Source: Candidatus Aminicenantota bacterium
GTDB lineage: Bacteria > Acidobacteriota > Aminicenantia > Aminicenantales > Saccharicenantaceae
Direction of reading: 5' to 3'
Assembly: GCA_014360015.1 (NCBI GenBank)
Contig: JACIYJ010000010.1
Coordinates: 48,678 to 112,677 of the forward strand
Length of the DNA: 64,000 bases
A program made the position numbers and the translations under genes. Shown here piece by piece: positions 51,966 to 60,076 of this stretch. Position 1 is the stretch's first letter. The number at the start of each line of letters is the position of its first letter. Below the pieces are notes generated by a model. The model saw only the letters and a program-made list of their open reading frames with translations. It was not told where the DNA came from and did not search any database.

Positions 51966-52661
51966 ATGAAGAAATTAAATTATACTAAAATAGTAGGATT
52001 TGTAGTGGGCTGCGGGCTGCTACTTTCTTTTGCTTCCGGTCTTGTGTCCCAGACTAAGGAGCAGGAGAAGGTGGAACTTAAAATTCAGCTGCCCAAGCCT
52101 ATGTTTATCGGCACACCCAGGAATATCAAGACCCCGAACCTTGAGCCGGTTACCGGTAAACCCCGCGGTCCGTTTTATGTGCCGAAAGGAACCGAGCTGG
52201 TTTCTCTCAAAAAACCCGTCACCTCCAGCGACCCCCAACCAGTTATAGGTGAGTTGAGCTATGTTACCGACGGAGAAAAGTCCGGTGAAGATGGGTATTT
52301 TGTTGAGCTTGGACCCGGACCGCAGTGGGTTCAGGTAGACCTTAAAGCACCATATTTAATTCAGGCCATCGTGGTCTGGCATTATCACAGCCAGGCCCGG
52401 GTTTATCGTGACGTCATTGTCCAGGTTTCTGAGGACAAAGATTTTGTTAACGGGGTGGTGACCTTATTCAACAACGATCATGACAATTCCTCAGGCCTTG
52501 GTGCCGGTCGCGATAAAGAATACATAGAGACTTATGAAGGCAAGCTGATTGACGGCAAGGGCACTCGGGCTCGCTACATCCGCCTCTGGAGCAACGGCAA
52601 CACCTCTAACGATATGAATCATTACGTAGAAGTGGAAGTCTACGGCCTGCCCGTTAAATGA
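51966..52661 (+). CDS. Secreted discoidin (F5/8 type C)-like protein
   Basis: About 231 residues with a signal peptide (about 1-25). After a proline-rich segment comes a jelly-roll domain (about 80-231) with W-V-Q-V-D-L, I-V-V-W-H-Y-H, V-I-V-Q-V-S-E-D and A-R-Y-I-R-L-W-S-N-G, characteristic of galactose-binding-like discoidin domains. It likely binds a carbohydrate at the surface. I prefer the ATG at 51966; a TTG two codons earlier also lies after the GAGGAG site. Its stop overlaps the glycosyltransferase start (ATGA), so the two are co-translated. Confidence 0.75.
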   Translation: MKKLNYTKIVGFVVGCGLLLSFASGLVSQTKEQEKVELKIQLPKPMFIGTPRNIKTPNLEPVTGKPRGPFYVPKGTELVSLKKPVTSSDPQPVIGELSYVTDGEKSGEDGYFVELGPGPQWVQVDLKAPYLIQAIVVWHYHSQARVYRDVIVQVSEDKDFVNGVVTLFNNDHDNSSGLGAGRDKEYIETYEGKLIDGKGTRARYIRLWSNGNTSNDMNHYVEVEVYGLPVK

Positions 52662-54256
52662 GAAGAAAAACATTTGCTTATCTTTTTGTTTTGATACTGG
52701 CGGCCGCGCTTTTTGTCCGCCTTTACCGGCTTGACCTCCGGCCGATGCATCATGATGAAGCCAACCAGGCTTATAAATTCGGGCAGCTTCTGGAAAAAGG
52801 TGAGTACCGCTACGACCCATCCGACCATCACGGACCGACGCTGTATTATTTCAGCTTGCCTTTTGCCTGGCTGAGCGGCCAGAAAACTTATGCTGAGCTT
52901 ACTGAGAATACCCTGCGCGGGGTCACGGTCTTCTTTGGAGTTTTAATTCTGTTAATTTTTTTAACGGCCGGTCAAAACCTGACTTTTTCAGAGAAATTCT
53001 GGGCAGCATTCTTTCTGGCACTTTCTCCGCCTCTTCTTTATTTTAACCGCTTTTACATCCAGGAAACTCTGTTTGTGGCTTTTGGCCTGGCCTGGGTTAT
53101 CTGCTTATGGAAATTTTTTCAGAAGCCCGATTATGAAGAAGCTGCTTGGTTGGGAATATCTGCGGGTTTGCTCTATGCTACTAAAGAAACTTCCTTGATT
53201 GTTTTTGCTACCTCTACCTTAGCTCTTTTTCTGGTTTGGTATTTGTCGTGGGCCAAAAGCAGGAAGCGTGGCAACCATAAGAGTGAGCATAAAGCCAGCC
53301 AGAAAGAAGCTCTGACGGGAATTAAAAAAGCTGCTCTGCCTTTGGTTGTAGCCATTCTCATTTTTATGGCAATTTCTTTTGTTTTTTATTCGTCTTTTTT
53401 CAGGCATCCACAGGGCTTTTTAGATTCATTTAAGGCTATTTCCGGCTACAGTCAGAAGGCTTTGAGCGGAGGCTGGCATCATCATCAGTTCTGGTACTAT
53501 TTCAGCCTGCTCTTTTATCATAAAGGTGGGGCCCACTCTCTGGTTTTTAGCGAAATACCCTTCCTGCTTCTGGCCATCATCGGGGCTGTCCTGAGTTTTG
53601 CCAGAATGAGCCGGAAGAATTCTGAAAATTTCAGAGGGTATTTAGCCCTATTTTCTCTTGCTACCGCGCTGGTTTATTCAATTATTCCCTATAAAACTCC
53701 CTGGAATCTGCTTATTTTCTACGCTGGCTTTCTGATTCTGGCGGGCGTTGGCTTTGTTTACGTAGTGGAATTGATAAAAATAAGACAGGCCAGAATAATT
53801 CTGGCCGGGGCTCTCCTTTTCTGGACCGGCTGGCAAACCTATCTCGTCAATTATTATTTTCACTCCTATCCTGATAATCCTTACGTTTATGCCCAGACTT
53901 CGCCCGATTTTCTGAGGCTGGTGGCTCGGGTAGACGAATTGAGCCAAGTGGCTGAGGAAGGCAAGAATATGTTTATCCGGGTCATTGCCCCGCCCGATGA
54001 GACCTGGCCACTTCCCTGGTACTTGAGAAAATTCACTAAAGTCGGATACTGGACCGCCAGCGAGCAGGTGGCGACCTTAGAGCCGGCTAAAATTGTGGTG
54101 ATGTCGGCCGCAGAAGCTTCCAAGCGTTCGGAGAAAGAGCTTGAGTCCTACGTCTCTCAATACTACAGCTTAAGACCTGATGTCTTAATGGCCCTTCTCA
54201 TCCGCCAGGACCTCTGGGAAAATTACAAATTGAGAAAGACAAGCTTTATTCATTAG
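52658..54256 (+). CDS. Membrane glycosyltransferase, Agl23-like (GT39/PMT clan)
   Basis: 532 residues with about ten membrane helices. The N-terminal loop has L-D-L-R-P-M-H-H-D-E-A, in which the D-E pair is the catalytic acidic motif of GT-C transferases, followed by H-H-G-P-T-L-Y-Y. This matches the flippase-activity-associated Agl23 group (TIGR03663-type). It would transfer a sugar from a polyprenyl-phosphate donor on the outer face of the membrane. A C-terminal soluble part (about 430-532) has W-P-L-P-W-Y. Coupling to the discoidin-like gene suggests a joint role with surface glycans. Confidence 0.82.
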   Translation: MRRKTFAYLFVLILAAALFVRLYRLDLRPMHHDEANQAYKFGQLLEKGEYRYDPSDHHGPTLYYFSLPFAWLSGQKTYAELTENTLRGVTVFFGVLILLIFLTAGQNLTFSEKFWAAFFLALSPPLLYFNRFYIQETLFVAFGLAWVICLWKFFQKPDYEEAAWLGISAGLLYATKETSLIVFATSTLALFLVWYLSWAKSRKRGNHKSEHKASQKEALTGIKKAALPLVVAILIFMAISFVFYSSFFRHPQGFLDSFKAISGYSQKALSGGWHHHQFWYYFSLLFYHKGGAHSLVFSEIPFLLLAIIGAVLSFARMSRKNSENFRGYLALFSLATALVYSIIPYKTPWNLLIFYAGFLILAGVGFVYVVELIKIRQARIILAGALLFWTGWQTYLVNYYFHSYPDNPYVYAQTSPDFLRLVARVDELSQVAEEGKNMFIRVIAPPDETWPLPWYLRKFTKVGYWTASEQVATLEPAKIVVMSAAEASKRSEKELESYVSQYYSLRPDVLMALLIRQDLWENYKLRKTSFIH

Positions 54257-54475
54257 GCCTAAACTAATACAGTTTGGTTATCTTCTGAATTTTTTAAGCT
54301 CCTATAGCTAGCCTTATTTTGATTAAAACTTAGTCTGAACTTTTCTGACAGGGGGTAATATTTTTTTGACATTACCAGAACATAAATGTTATTGAGATTA
54401 TCAATATGAATCTAAGCGATTAACTCGCCCTTCCTGACACCAGCATTTTATTTAACATCTTAAATTTGTGAGCAC

Positions 54476-54505
54476 TTGACAAAGATGTTTTTCTTTTTTT
54501 ATCCT
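54476..54505 (+). promoter_or_regulatory. Probable promoter of the small peptide-propeller operon
   Basis: TTGACA (54476-54481), 18 bases, TATCCT (54500-54505), about 50 bases before the ATG of the small secreted peptide gene. Another TTGACA at 54366 lacks a good -10 box. The rest of 54257-54554 is AT-rich and shows nothing else. Confidence 0.45.
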
Positions 54506-54554
54506 AAAAAAATAGGAGATAAGGTTATTTCAATTAGGCAAAAGGAGGTTTACC

Positions 54555-54806
54555 ATGTTAAAAACTTTGTCTAAAATTTTTATGGTGATTCTCATCTTGT
54601 TGGGGATCATCATGAGTATATTAAACTTCAGTATGAAAACCTACGCCAGTCCAGAAAGTTATATATGGGGGACGATAACGCCGGGAGATGGGACTTTGGC
54701 TGAGTCGACCTGGTATTTAGTGGGAAGGTATATTGGGACCTTTGGCGGAACTCGTTATTATTGTTGTGAGGATGCATCCAACTGCGTCATAGTTTTTGCC
54801 AATTAA
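54555..54806 (+). CDS. Small secreted peptide next to a 6-bladed propeller
   Basis: 83 residues with a long hydrophobic signal (about 4-27) and likely cleavage after T-Y-A. The mature part of about 52 residues has a glycine/tyrosine-rich middle and three cysteines, C70-C71 and C77 (Y-Y-C-C-E-D-A-S-N-C). A strong AAAGGAGG site precedes the ATG. The propeller gene starts 37 bases later with its own strong site. The arrangement resembles the NVEALA-peptide/BF3164 pairs of Bacteroides, but the sequence is different. It may be a signal peptide or modified-peptide precursor, or a surface factor; function is unknown. Confidence 0.65.
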   Translation: MLKTLSKIFMVILILLGIIMSILNFSMKTYASPESYIWGTITPGDGTLAESTWYLVGRYIGTFGGTRYYCCEDASNCVIVFAN

Positions 54807-54843
54807 GTGTTATAACTTATCTCCTCCCCAAAAGGAGGTCAAA

Positions 54844-55929
54844 ATGAAAAGGTTAGCTTTAATCAGTATGATATTAATCCTTTCAAATTTCGCTTTCTCC
54901 TGGGAGATAAAATTTATAAAAAAGATTCCTGTTGAAGATGGTGCTCTGCTTAATTCGGTTGGGTTTGTTGTCCTGGAGGATGGAAATTTTATTTTTGCCG
55001 ACTTCAAAGATAAAGATAATCAAATAAAGGTCATTAATCAGGAAGGTAAGCTGATAAAAGCCTGGGGCAAGATGGGTCCAGGGCCGGACGAATTTAATGG
55101 AGTGGGGTTTTTAGATTATCAAAGACCTTATCTGGCGCTGGCTGATGCAGGAAGGCACAGGATTTACGTGTATGAAAGGCTCCAGGGCTATGAGTTTAAG
55201 AAAATGGGCGAGATTCTCGCTTGGGAGCAAGAGGGTCCGATAAAAATCTACCGGAATAATGTGTTGATACCTGGCTATGTTGTGTCGCCAGCAGGGAAAA
55301 AATTCATGCTTTTTATGAGAGATTTCAACGACCGGAAGACAGAATACATTTTGCCTCTTGAAAATGTATATGGAGCCAGGTCAATGCGGGAGTACAAAAA
55401 GATCAAAGAGGAGGTTTTTGTTTTATCTATTCCATTTATAGATATTTATGAAGATACTGTATTTTATGTGAAAGATAAAAGGCTAAAAGTGGATAAAGTC
55501 GACCTTAAATCAAAAAAAATAGAAATTATAGGGGAAGAACCGAAAAATTTCAGAGCTTTGAGTATAGACAAGAAAACAAGAAACAGGCTGATGGATCCCC
55601 AAAACCAAAAGAGCAAAGAGGAACTTGATGAAATAATATCCAGACACTCTTTTGTCAGCGGCCTTTTTGCCGACAAGAATTTTGTGGCCGTCATCTATGT
55701 GAACAAGGAGAAAAAAATCGGGGAAGATATTTACTGGGTTCCTTACGTCCAGATTTATGACTATTCAGGCAGAGTCCTGCATGAACAACCCCTTGGGCCG
55801 TTTTTTTCTTCAGACAGGGTTATTCCGCTGTATTATGAAAAGGATAAACGCCAGCTCTATCTGTGTTCAATCATCAGCCACGAAGCCGCCTATGGATATG
55901 AGATATACAAATATTCTGTAGAACAATGA
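54844..55929 (+). CDS. 6-bladed beta-propeller protein (BF3164-like), paralogue B
   Basis: 361 residues from the ATG behind AAAAGGAGGT. The signal peptide (about 1-20) ends F-A-F-S. The propeller carries W-G-K-M-G-P-G-P-D-E-F near residue 75, then A-D-A-G-R-H-R-I-Y, K-I-Y-R-N-N-V-L-I and H-E-Q-P-L-G-P-F. It is a close paralogue of the protein at 41761-42834. It lies between a tiny secreted peptide and a thioredoxin-like protein, overlapping the latter as ATGA. It probably binds a ligand or peptide in the periplasm or at the surface. Confidence 0.75.
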   Translation: MKRLALISMILILSNFAFSWEIKFIKKIPVEDGALLNSVGFVVLEDGNFIFADFKDKDNQIKVINQEGKLIKAWGKMGPGPDEFNGVGFLDYQRPYLALADAGRHRIYVYERLQGYEFKKMGEILAWEQEGPIKIYRNNVLIPGYVVSPAGKKFMLFMRDFNDRKTEYILPLENVYGARSMREYKKIKEEVFVLSIPFIDIYEDTVFYVKDKRLKVDKVDLKSKKIEIIGEEPKNFRALSIDKKTRNRLMDPQNQKSKEELDEIISRHSFVSGLFADKNFVAVIYVNKEKKIGEDIYWVPYVQIYDYSGRVLHEQPLGPFFSSDRVIPLYYEKDKRQLYLCSIISHEAAYGYEIYKYSVEQ

Positions 55930-56417
55930 AAAAACTTCTACTTATTTTGGCTGGAGTTATTGTTCTATTTTTGAGTAGCTTATTATACCGAGAAAAGGTA
56001 AAGCCAATAACGATAAATTTTCCGGCAAAGCAACTGGAACAAGAATCTATAACTGAAAAAAAGCTGAATCTCGTTTTGTTCTTCTCTATAAAGAACTGCC
56101 CGCCCTGTCTCAGAGTGGTAGACTTTCTTAATAATTCTCCGGAAGGTACAAGAGCTTTTGGCGTTGTGCCGGAGAAAGAATTGCCGCTTTTAGACAAAAT
56201 AAGGCAAACCACTGGAGTCAGGTTTCCAGTTTATGGCTCACGCAAATTTAAAAAATATTGCCCTGTGTATGCACCGACACTCTATGGGGTTGGGCCTGAT
56301 GGAACTATCTATTTTATGATCCCCTGTACCGGGATGGAAGAAGACTTTCTTCCTCGCTACTTATCTGAATTTGTCAAAAAAGCATTTTATTTGTTATATG
56401 GCCCTAGAAGAAGATAA
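55926..56417 (+). CDS. Membrane-anchored thioredoxin-like protein
   Basis: 163 residues. One N-terminal membrane helix (about 4-20) anchors a periplasmic thioredoxin-like domain with C58-P-P-C61 (S-I-K-N-C-P-P-C-L). A-P-T-L-Y-G-V-G-P-D-G-T follows in the position of the cis-Pro region, and two further cysteines lie at C-P-V-Y and I-P-C-T-G. It should reduce or oxidise disulfides, plausibly those of the neighbouring small Cys peptide. Its start overlaps the propeller stop (ATGA). The paralogue at 41582-41764 has lost the whole core. Confidence 0.75.
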   Translation: MKKLLLILAGVIVLFLSSLLYREKVKPITINFPAKQLEQESITEKKLNLVLFFSIKNCPPCLRVVDFLNNSPEGTRAFGVVPEKELPLLDKIRQTTGVRFPVYGSRKFKKYCPVYAPTLYGVGPDGTIYFMIPCTGMEEDFLPRYLSEFVKKAFYLLYGPRRR

Positions 56418-56572
56418 AAAAAATCAGTGGCAGAGCCAAAAAGATTTTTATTGATCTTTAATATAAAGATAGGCAGGGGGGAGGGGAATTTCTATCGCCT
56501 GGTCTTAAGCCAGTCAGAAGTTATGGTATACTAATTAAGATTAAAAACTTAAAATCAAGCAAGGAGAGAGCA

Positions 56573-57985
56573 ATGAACACAGCTAAACTGCAGGAAATCC
56601 TGGGATTGCTGAAGGGCTCGGTTCAAGTTGAGGGGCAGAGGGTTAAGGTGGTTGACGAAAAAGCTTTGAGGGAGAATATTTCTGCTCTTATCTATCAGGC
56701 AGTCTTCGGAGATGATACCACCAGGGCTGTTGCCCGCTGGATAATCTGGGAGGCAGCTCAGGAACTGGGTATAAGGCCAGCTTCGATCCATGAGTTTTAT
56801 ATGGCCAGGGGACGCGGGGAAGCACCCCTAAACTTTACCGTGCCGGCCATGAATCTGCGGATGCTGGCTTATGATTCAGCCCGGGCAGTGTTCAGGGCAG
56901 CCCGAAAACTGGATGCCGGAGCCTTCATCTTTGAAATTGCCCGGAGTGAAATTAGCTATACTGACCAGAGGCCATCTGAATACGTGAGTGCCGTACTGGC
57001 GGCTGCCATCAAAGAAGGCTACCGAGGCCCGGTTTTCATCCAGGGCGACCATTTTCAGGCCTCAGCGAAAAAGTTCAAGCAGGACCCGGAATCAGAAATC
57101 AAAGCCATAAAAGATTTAATCGAAGAAGCCATCGCCGCCGGCTTTTTCAACATCGACATAGATACTTCAACTCTCGTGGATATATCCAAGCCCGATTTAG
57201 ACGAACAACAGAAACTTAATTACGAGCTGTGCGCTGAATTCACCCGGTTTATCCGGGAAAAGCAGCCGGCTGGAGTTACTATTTCCGTAGGCGGAGAAAT
57301 CGGCGAGGTGGGCGAAAGAAACTCCACCGAGGAAGACCTGGAAGCTTTTATGCAGGGGTTTAACCGGGTAAAAGGCGAAGTGGTCGGCGTCAGCAAACTG
57401 AGCATTCAGACCGGCACTCATCATGGCGGAGTGGTTTTGCCGGATGGTAGCCTGGCTCAAGTGGCCATTGATTTTGACTGCCTCAAGCGTCTGGGTGAGC
57501 TGGCCAGGAAGAAGTATGGGCTGGGCGGGGTGGTTCAGCATGGAGCCAGCACTCTTCCGGATTCAGCTTTTCATAAATTTGTGGAAGTCCAGACCTGCGA
57601 GGTTCATTTAGCCACGGCTTTTCAGAACCTGATCATAGAACATCCGGCTGTGCCTGAAAGCTTGCGGCAGGAAATGTACGAATGGCTCAAGGTCAATGCC
57701 GCCTCAGAAAGAAAACCGACTGATACTGAAGCTCAATTCATCTACAAGACCAGAAAGAAGGCGGTTGGCCCGTTTAAGAAGCACTTCTGGACCCTGCCCG
57801 AAGACAGCCTGAAGGCGATCGGCGAGGACCTGGAGAAGCAGTTTTCCTTTTTGTTTGAGCAGCTGAATATAAAAGGAACAAAGGATATTGTTGAAAAATT
57901 TATCAAAGCCCCTGAGGTCCACCATGCTGGACCTCTGGAAGTGAAGGCCGGAGAGAAGGAGTCAACCGAAGGCCTGGCTGATTGA
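56573..57985 (+). CDS. Class II fructose-bisphosphate aldolase-like protein
   Basis: 470 residues of the zinc-dependent class II aldolase family, longer than the usual 280-350. Landmarks are F-I-Q-G-D-H-F-Q near residue 155 (catalytic Asp and zinc His), S-V-G-G-E-I-G-E-V-G near 240, G-T-H-H-G-G near 281 and V-V-Q-H-G-A-S-T near 320. It probably cleaves a ketose bisphosphate or a related ketol. The 60-residue N-terminal helical extension and a Lys/Glu-rich C-terminus mark a sub-branch. The start has an AAGGAGAG site. No other glycolytic gene is nearby. Confidence 0.82.
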   Translation: MNTAKLQEILGLLKGSVQVEGQRVKVVDEKALRENISALIYQAVFGDDTTRAVARWIIWEAAQELGIRPASIHEFYMARGRGEAPLNFTVPAMNLRMLAYDSARAVFRAARKLDAGAFIFEIARSEISYTDQRPSEYVSAVLAAAIKEGYRGPVFIQGDHFQASAKKFKQDPESEIKAIKDLIEEAIAAGFFNIDIDTSTLVDISKPDLDEQQKLNYELCAEFTRFIREKQPAGVTISVGGEIGEVGERNSTEEDLEAFMQGFNRVKGEVVGVSKLSIQTGTHHGGVVLPDGSLAQVAIDFDCLKRLGELARKKYGLGGVVQHGASTLPDSAFHKFVEVQTCEVHLATAFQNLIIEHPAVPESLRQEMYEWLKVNAASERKPTDTEAQFIYKTRKKAVGPFKKHFWTLPEDSLKAIGEDLEKQFSFLFEQLNIKGTKDIVEKFIKAPEVHHAGPLEVKAGEKESTEGLAD

Positions 57986-58073
57986 GAAATTCATTTAAAT
58001 TTTAAAGTAATTAACAAAATAAGGCAGTTTTGTATATAAAGCCTTTTTAAAACGTGAGAGGTTTTATTCCCTT

Positions 58074-58088
58074 TTGCCTGGATACTAT
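58074..58088. repeat. 15-base direct repeat, left copy
   Basis: TTGCCTGGATACTAT, identical to 59814-59828. The surrounding bases (CT before, T-C-C-C-T-A-like after) are also similar. It may be a degenerate relative of the GATATC-centred palindrome family. Confidence 0.5.
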
Positions 58089-58181
58089 CTCCTAACCAGA
58101 AAGAAGGGTCCTTGACAAGTTGGGACTGCATTTCTTAAGATTTTTTAGGTGGATAATTTATATAAGGCGGGGTAGCAAAAA

Positions 58182-59291
58182 ATGAAAAATGAGAAGTGCG
58201 AGATTTCGTCTTTATTTGATATCTACAAGCTTTCCCATTTTTCTTTAATCAAGGCTCCTGTTTTTCTGGTAATGGCAGTTCTCCTGATATTTACCCTGGC
58301 CTGTTCAGTAAACCTCGATCTTATTTCTCCGAATAAGGCTGTTCAGACAGCAGAAGAACCTATTGAAATACCTGTTCTCATAGACGCTAGCCCACGCCCC
58401 GGGAAAGTAACCCGCGTCAGGTTTCAGCTTCTGGAAGCGTTTTTGAAACCAGAAATCGCGGCATCACTCAAAGAAAGTACGGTCGCCACGAAGGCAGAAG
58501 CTGGTTTGCAGTTCTTTTTCTCCGGCCAATTTCCTGTTGCTACCCTTGAGGAGCTAAAGGCAGAAATCCAGAAGAAATTTTCGGTGGACTTTCTCAGATC
58601 GATAAAACACGGGACCTTTCTTCTAACCTGGGAAAAAGAGGATGCTCAACTTCCTGAAAAAGCCATCTCCGCCAGCCCGGAATCTGTAAATCAAGAAGGA
58701 AATTTTTACGATGACGATGAAGCCTACGACTATCCACAGACAAGTTTCTTTACGCCCGAAGGACAGCAGCACGGTGTTACCTTATTAAATCCCAATCCTG
58801 AAAAGCCGCCGGCCCTTAAGCTTCAGCTGAAAATATTCTCGAGCGCATCCCCATCCGGCAAGGAGCCAGGAATAGGCCAGCAACGGCCTGTCATCATAGA
58901 ATTTTCCGGAATAATCGACTTCCCTGAAAAGGGATTTCAGGTAATAGGATTACTGGCCTCAGGCGATACAGCTTATTTCTGCTGCTTTCAGCCAGACCTT
59001 GTCTGTCAGGATGCTAATCTTACACCTTTCAGAGCGCAGCTAATCAGAAGAGTCGACCCGATTTATCCAGAAGAAGCAAGAATAAAAAACCTGAGTGGAA
59101 CAGTCAAACTCGAATTCAGAACCAACCTTGATGGATATGTATCTGATATTAGGTTGCTCGAAGCTCCAAACCCCATCCTAACTAAAGCCGCGATTAAAGC
59201 GGTAGAATCCTGGGTATTCAAGCTGCCGGAATTTGAAGGCAAAAAATACCCAGTTAAAAGAATCGTTACCATCACGTTTAAGAAAAGATAA
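58182..59291 (+). CDS. Lipoprotein with a TonB C-terminal domain
   Basis: 369 residues. The hydrophobic N-terminus ends in a lipobox-like L-A-C (Cys about residue 41), preceded by a charged segment of about 25 residues. The middle (about 75-270) is unrecognised. The C-terminal 85 residues form a TonB-type domain: R-R-V-D-P-I-Y-P-E-E-A-R, then G-T-V-K-L-E-F, then A-A-I-K-A-V-E-S-W-V-F. Most TonB-C proteins are anchored by an inner-membrane helix. A lipid anchor would be unusual and suggests a role other than energising receptors. The lipobox start is not certain. Confidence 0.7.
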   Translation: MKNEKCEISSLFDIYKLSHFSLIKAPVFLVMAVLLIFTLACSVNLDLISPNKAVQTAEEPIEIPVLIDASPRPGKVTRVRFQLLEAFLKPEIAASLKESTVATKAEAGLQFFFSGQFPVATLEELKAEIQKKFSVDFLRSIKHGTFLLTWEKEDAQLPEKAISASPESVNQEGNFYDDDEAYDYPQTSFFTPEGQQHGVTLLNPNPEKPPALKLQLKIFSSASPSGKEPGIGQQRPVIIEFSGIIDFPEKGFQVIGLLASGDTAYFCCFQPDLVCQDANLTPFRAQLIRRVDPIYPEEARIKNLSGTVKLEFRTNLDGYVSDIRLLEAPNPILTKAAIKAVESWVFKLPEFEGKKYPVKRIVTITFKKR

Positions 59292-59306
59292 GGTGGAGCC
59301 GTATTT

Positions 59307-59576
59307 TTATTTTATCGCCCTGGCGGCCCAGAGGATGCCCCGCTTGACAATTTCCCTCGCTTCCGGCACATCAAAGTCAGCCGCGACATGACCGAGTGAG
59401 CAGTAAAATACCCGGCCTTTCCCGTAGTATTTCTTCCAGACCACCGGCATGACCACGCCTTCAATCCAGGGGGCATACTTGCCGCTGAAGGTGGTGGTAG
59501 CCAGCACCTCCACTCCCGGGTCCACATGCATGTAGTACTGTTCGGAATGCATCTTAAAGTCTTTAAGCCCCCGCAT
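59307..59576 (-). pseudogene. C-terminal fragment of a ThuA-like protein
   Basis: 89 residues matching the end of ThuA-like (trehalose-utilisation, glutamine amidotransferase-like) proteins: [28 protein letters not shown]. The first half of the domain is absent: upstream of residue 1 the frame leaves the family within a few codons and meets a stop. Such genes often accompany Gfo/Idh/MocA oxidoreductases, so a complete copy may once have belonged with those at 33-47 kb. It lies in a region of broken gene ends. Confidence 0.65.
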
Positions 59577-59658
59577 ATGACCTGATGATAGCCTTCTTGG
59601 CCAATATCACTGACCTCTTGTAACTCTCATAATAACTGGGGTATAAATAATCTGTCAT
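59563..59658 (-). pseudogene. N-terminal gene remnant of 31 residues
   Basis: A short frame beginning M-T-D-Y-L-Y-P-S-Y-Y with an AAAGGAGG site 14 bases upstream. It has protein-like composition but is cut off after 31 residues, where it runs into the ThuA fragment in another frame. I do not recognise the family. It looks like the start of a lost gene joined at a deletion point. Confidence 0.35.
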
Positions 59659-59666
59659 TTGGGCTT

Positions 59667-59720
59667 GGGCTTCCTCCTTTCAGTTAAAAGTTTCAACAAA
59701 ATTTTTAACGGAGGAAGCCC
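59667..59720. repeat. Long inverted repeat (hairpin)
   Basis: GGGCTTCCTCC (59667-59677) pairs perfectly with GGAGGAAGCCC (59710-59720). An inner GTTAAAA (59683-59689) pairs with TTTTAAC (59703-59709), leaving a 13-base loop and a 5-base bulge. It could be a terminator without a T-run, or fused ends of a lost mobile element. Confidence 0.5.
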
Positions 59721-59824
59721 TGTTTTTCAAGCACCAGGCTGATAAATTTCCTGGCCTCTTCTGCCCTAACGCCTATCGCCGTAATACCACCTCCCTCTGC
59801 CAGATACTCCCTCTTGCCTGGATA
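59705..59824 (-). pseudogene. C-terminal gene remnant of about 39 residues
   Basis: An open minus-strand stretch ending G-V-R-A-E-E-A-R-K-F-I-S-L-V-L-E-K-Q before a stop. The composition is that of a genuine protein C-terminus, but there is no start codon, and the frame closes upstream inside the 15-base repeat. Family not recognised. It is adjacent to the N-terminal remnant at 59563-59658, with the two separated by the long hairpin. Confidence 0.35.
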
Positions 59825-59828
59825 CTAT
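59814..59828. repeat. 15-base direct repeat, right copy
   Basis: TTGCCTGGATACTAT, identical to 58074-58088. The TonB-C gene and the gene remnants lie between the two copies. Confidence 0.5.
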
Positions 59829-59900
59829 GTCCCTATATGTTAACGGTATATATAGCGTTAAAGGTTATAATATGAAGCCGGGTAGGATTAGGATGAGGAA

Positions 59901-60032
59901 GGGTGGAGAAGACCTACTATGTCTTGCCCTTGAACCTGGGTTAAACTGTCTCTCCACCCCTGGTTTGAAAATCCCATAGCAAGAAGTCTCTTTTCCCCTT
60001 CTGGAAAACAAGACCGATATAAAGCGATTTTC
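59901..60032 (+). ncRNA. Candidate IS110 bridge RNA region
   Basis: The noncoding stretch just upstream of the IS110 transposase folds into two stem-loops. In the first, GGGTGGAGAAGAC (59901-59913) pairs with GTCTCTCCACCC (59948-59959), with one bulge and a 34-base loop. In the second, GAAAATC (59967-59973) pairs with GATTTTC (60026-60032), enclosing GTCT/AGAC and TTTTCC/GGAAAA. IS110-group elements make a structured bridge RNA from this position whose loops pair with target and donor DNA. That this is such an RNA is inference from position and fold. Confidence 0.45.
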
Positions 60033-60076
60033 CAACCGCTTTCTAATTCTACCATACTAAGCAAAGGAGGGATTAT

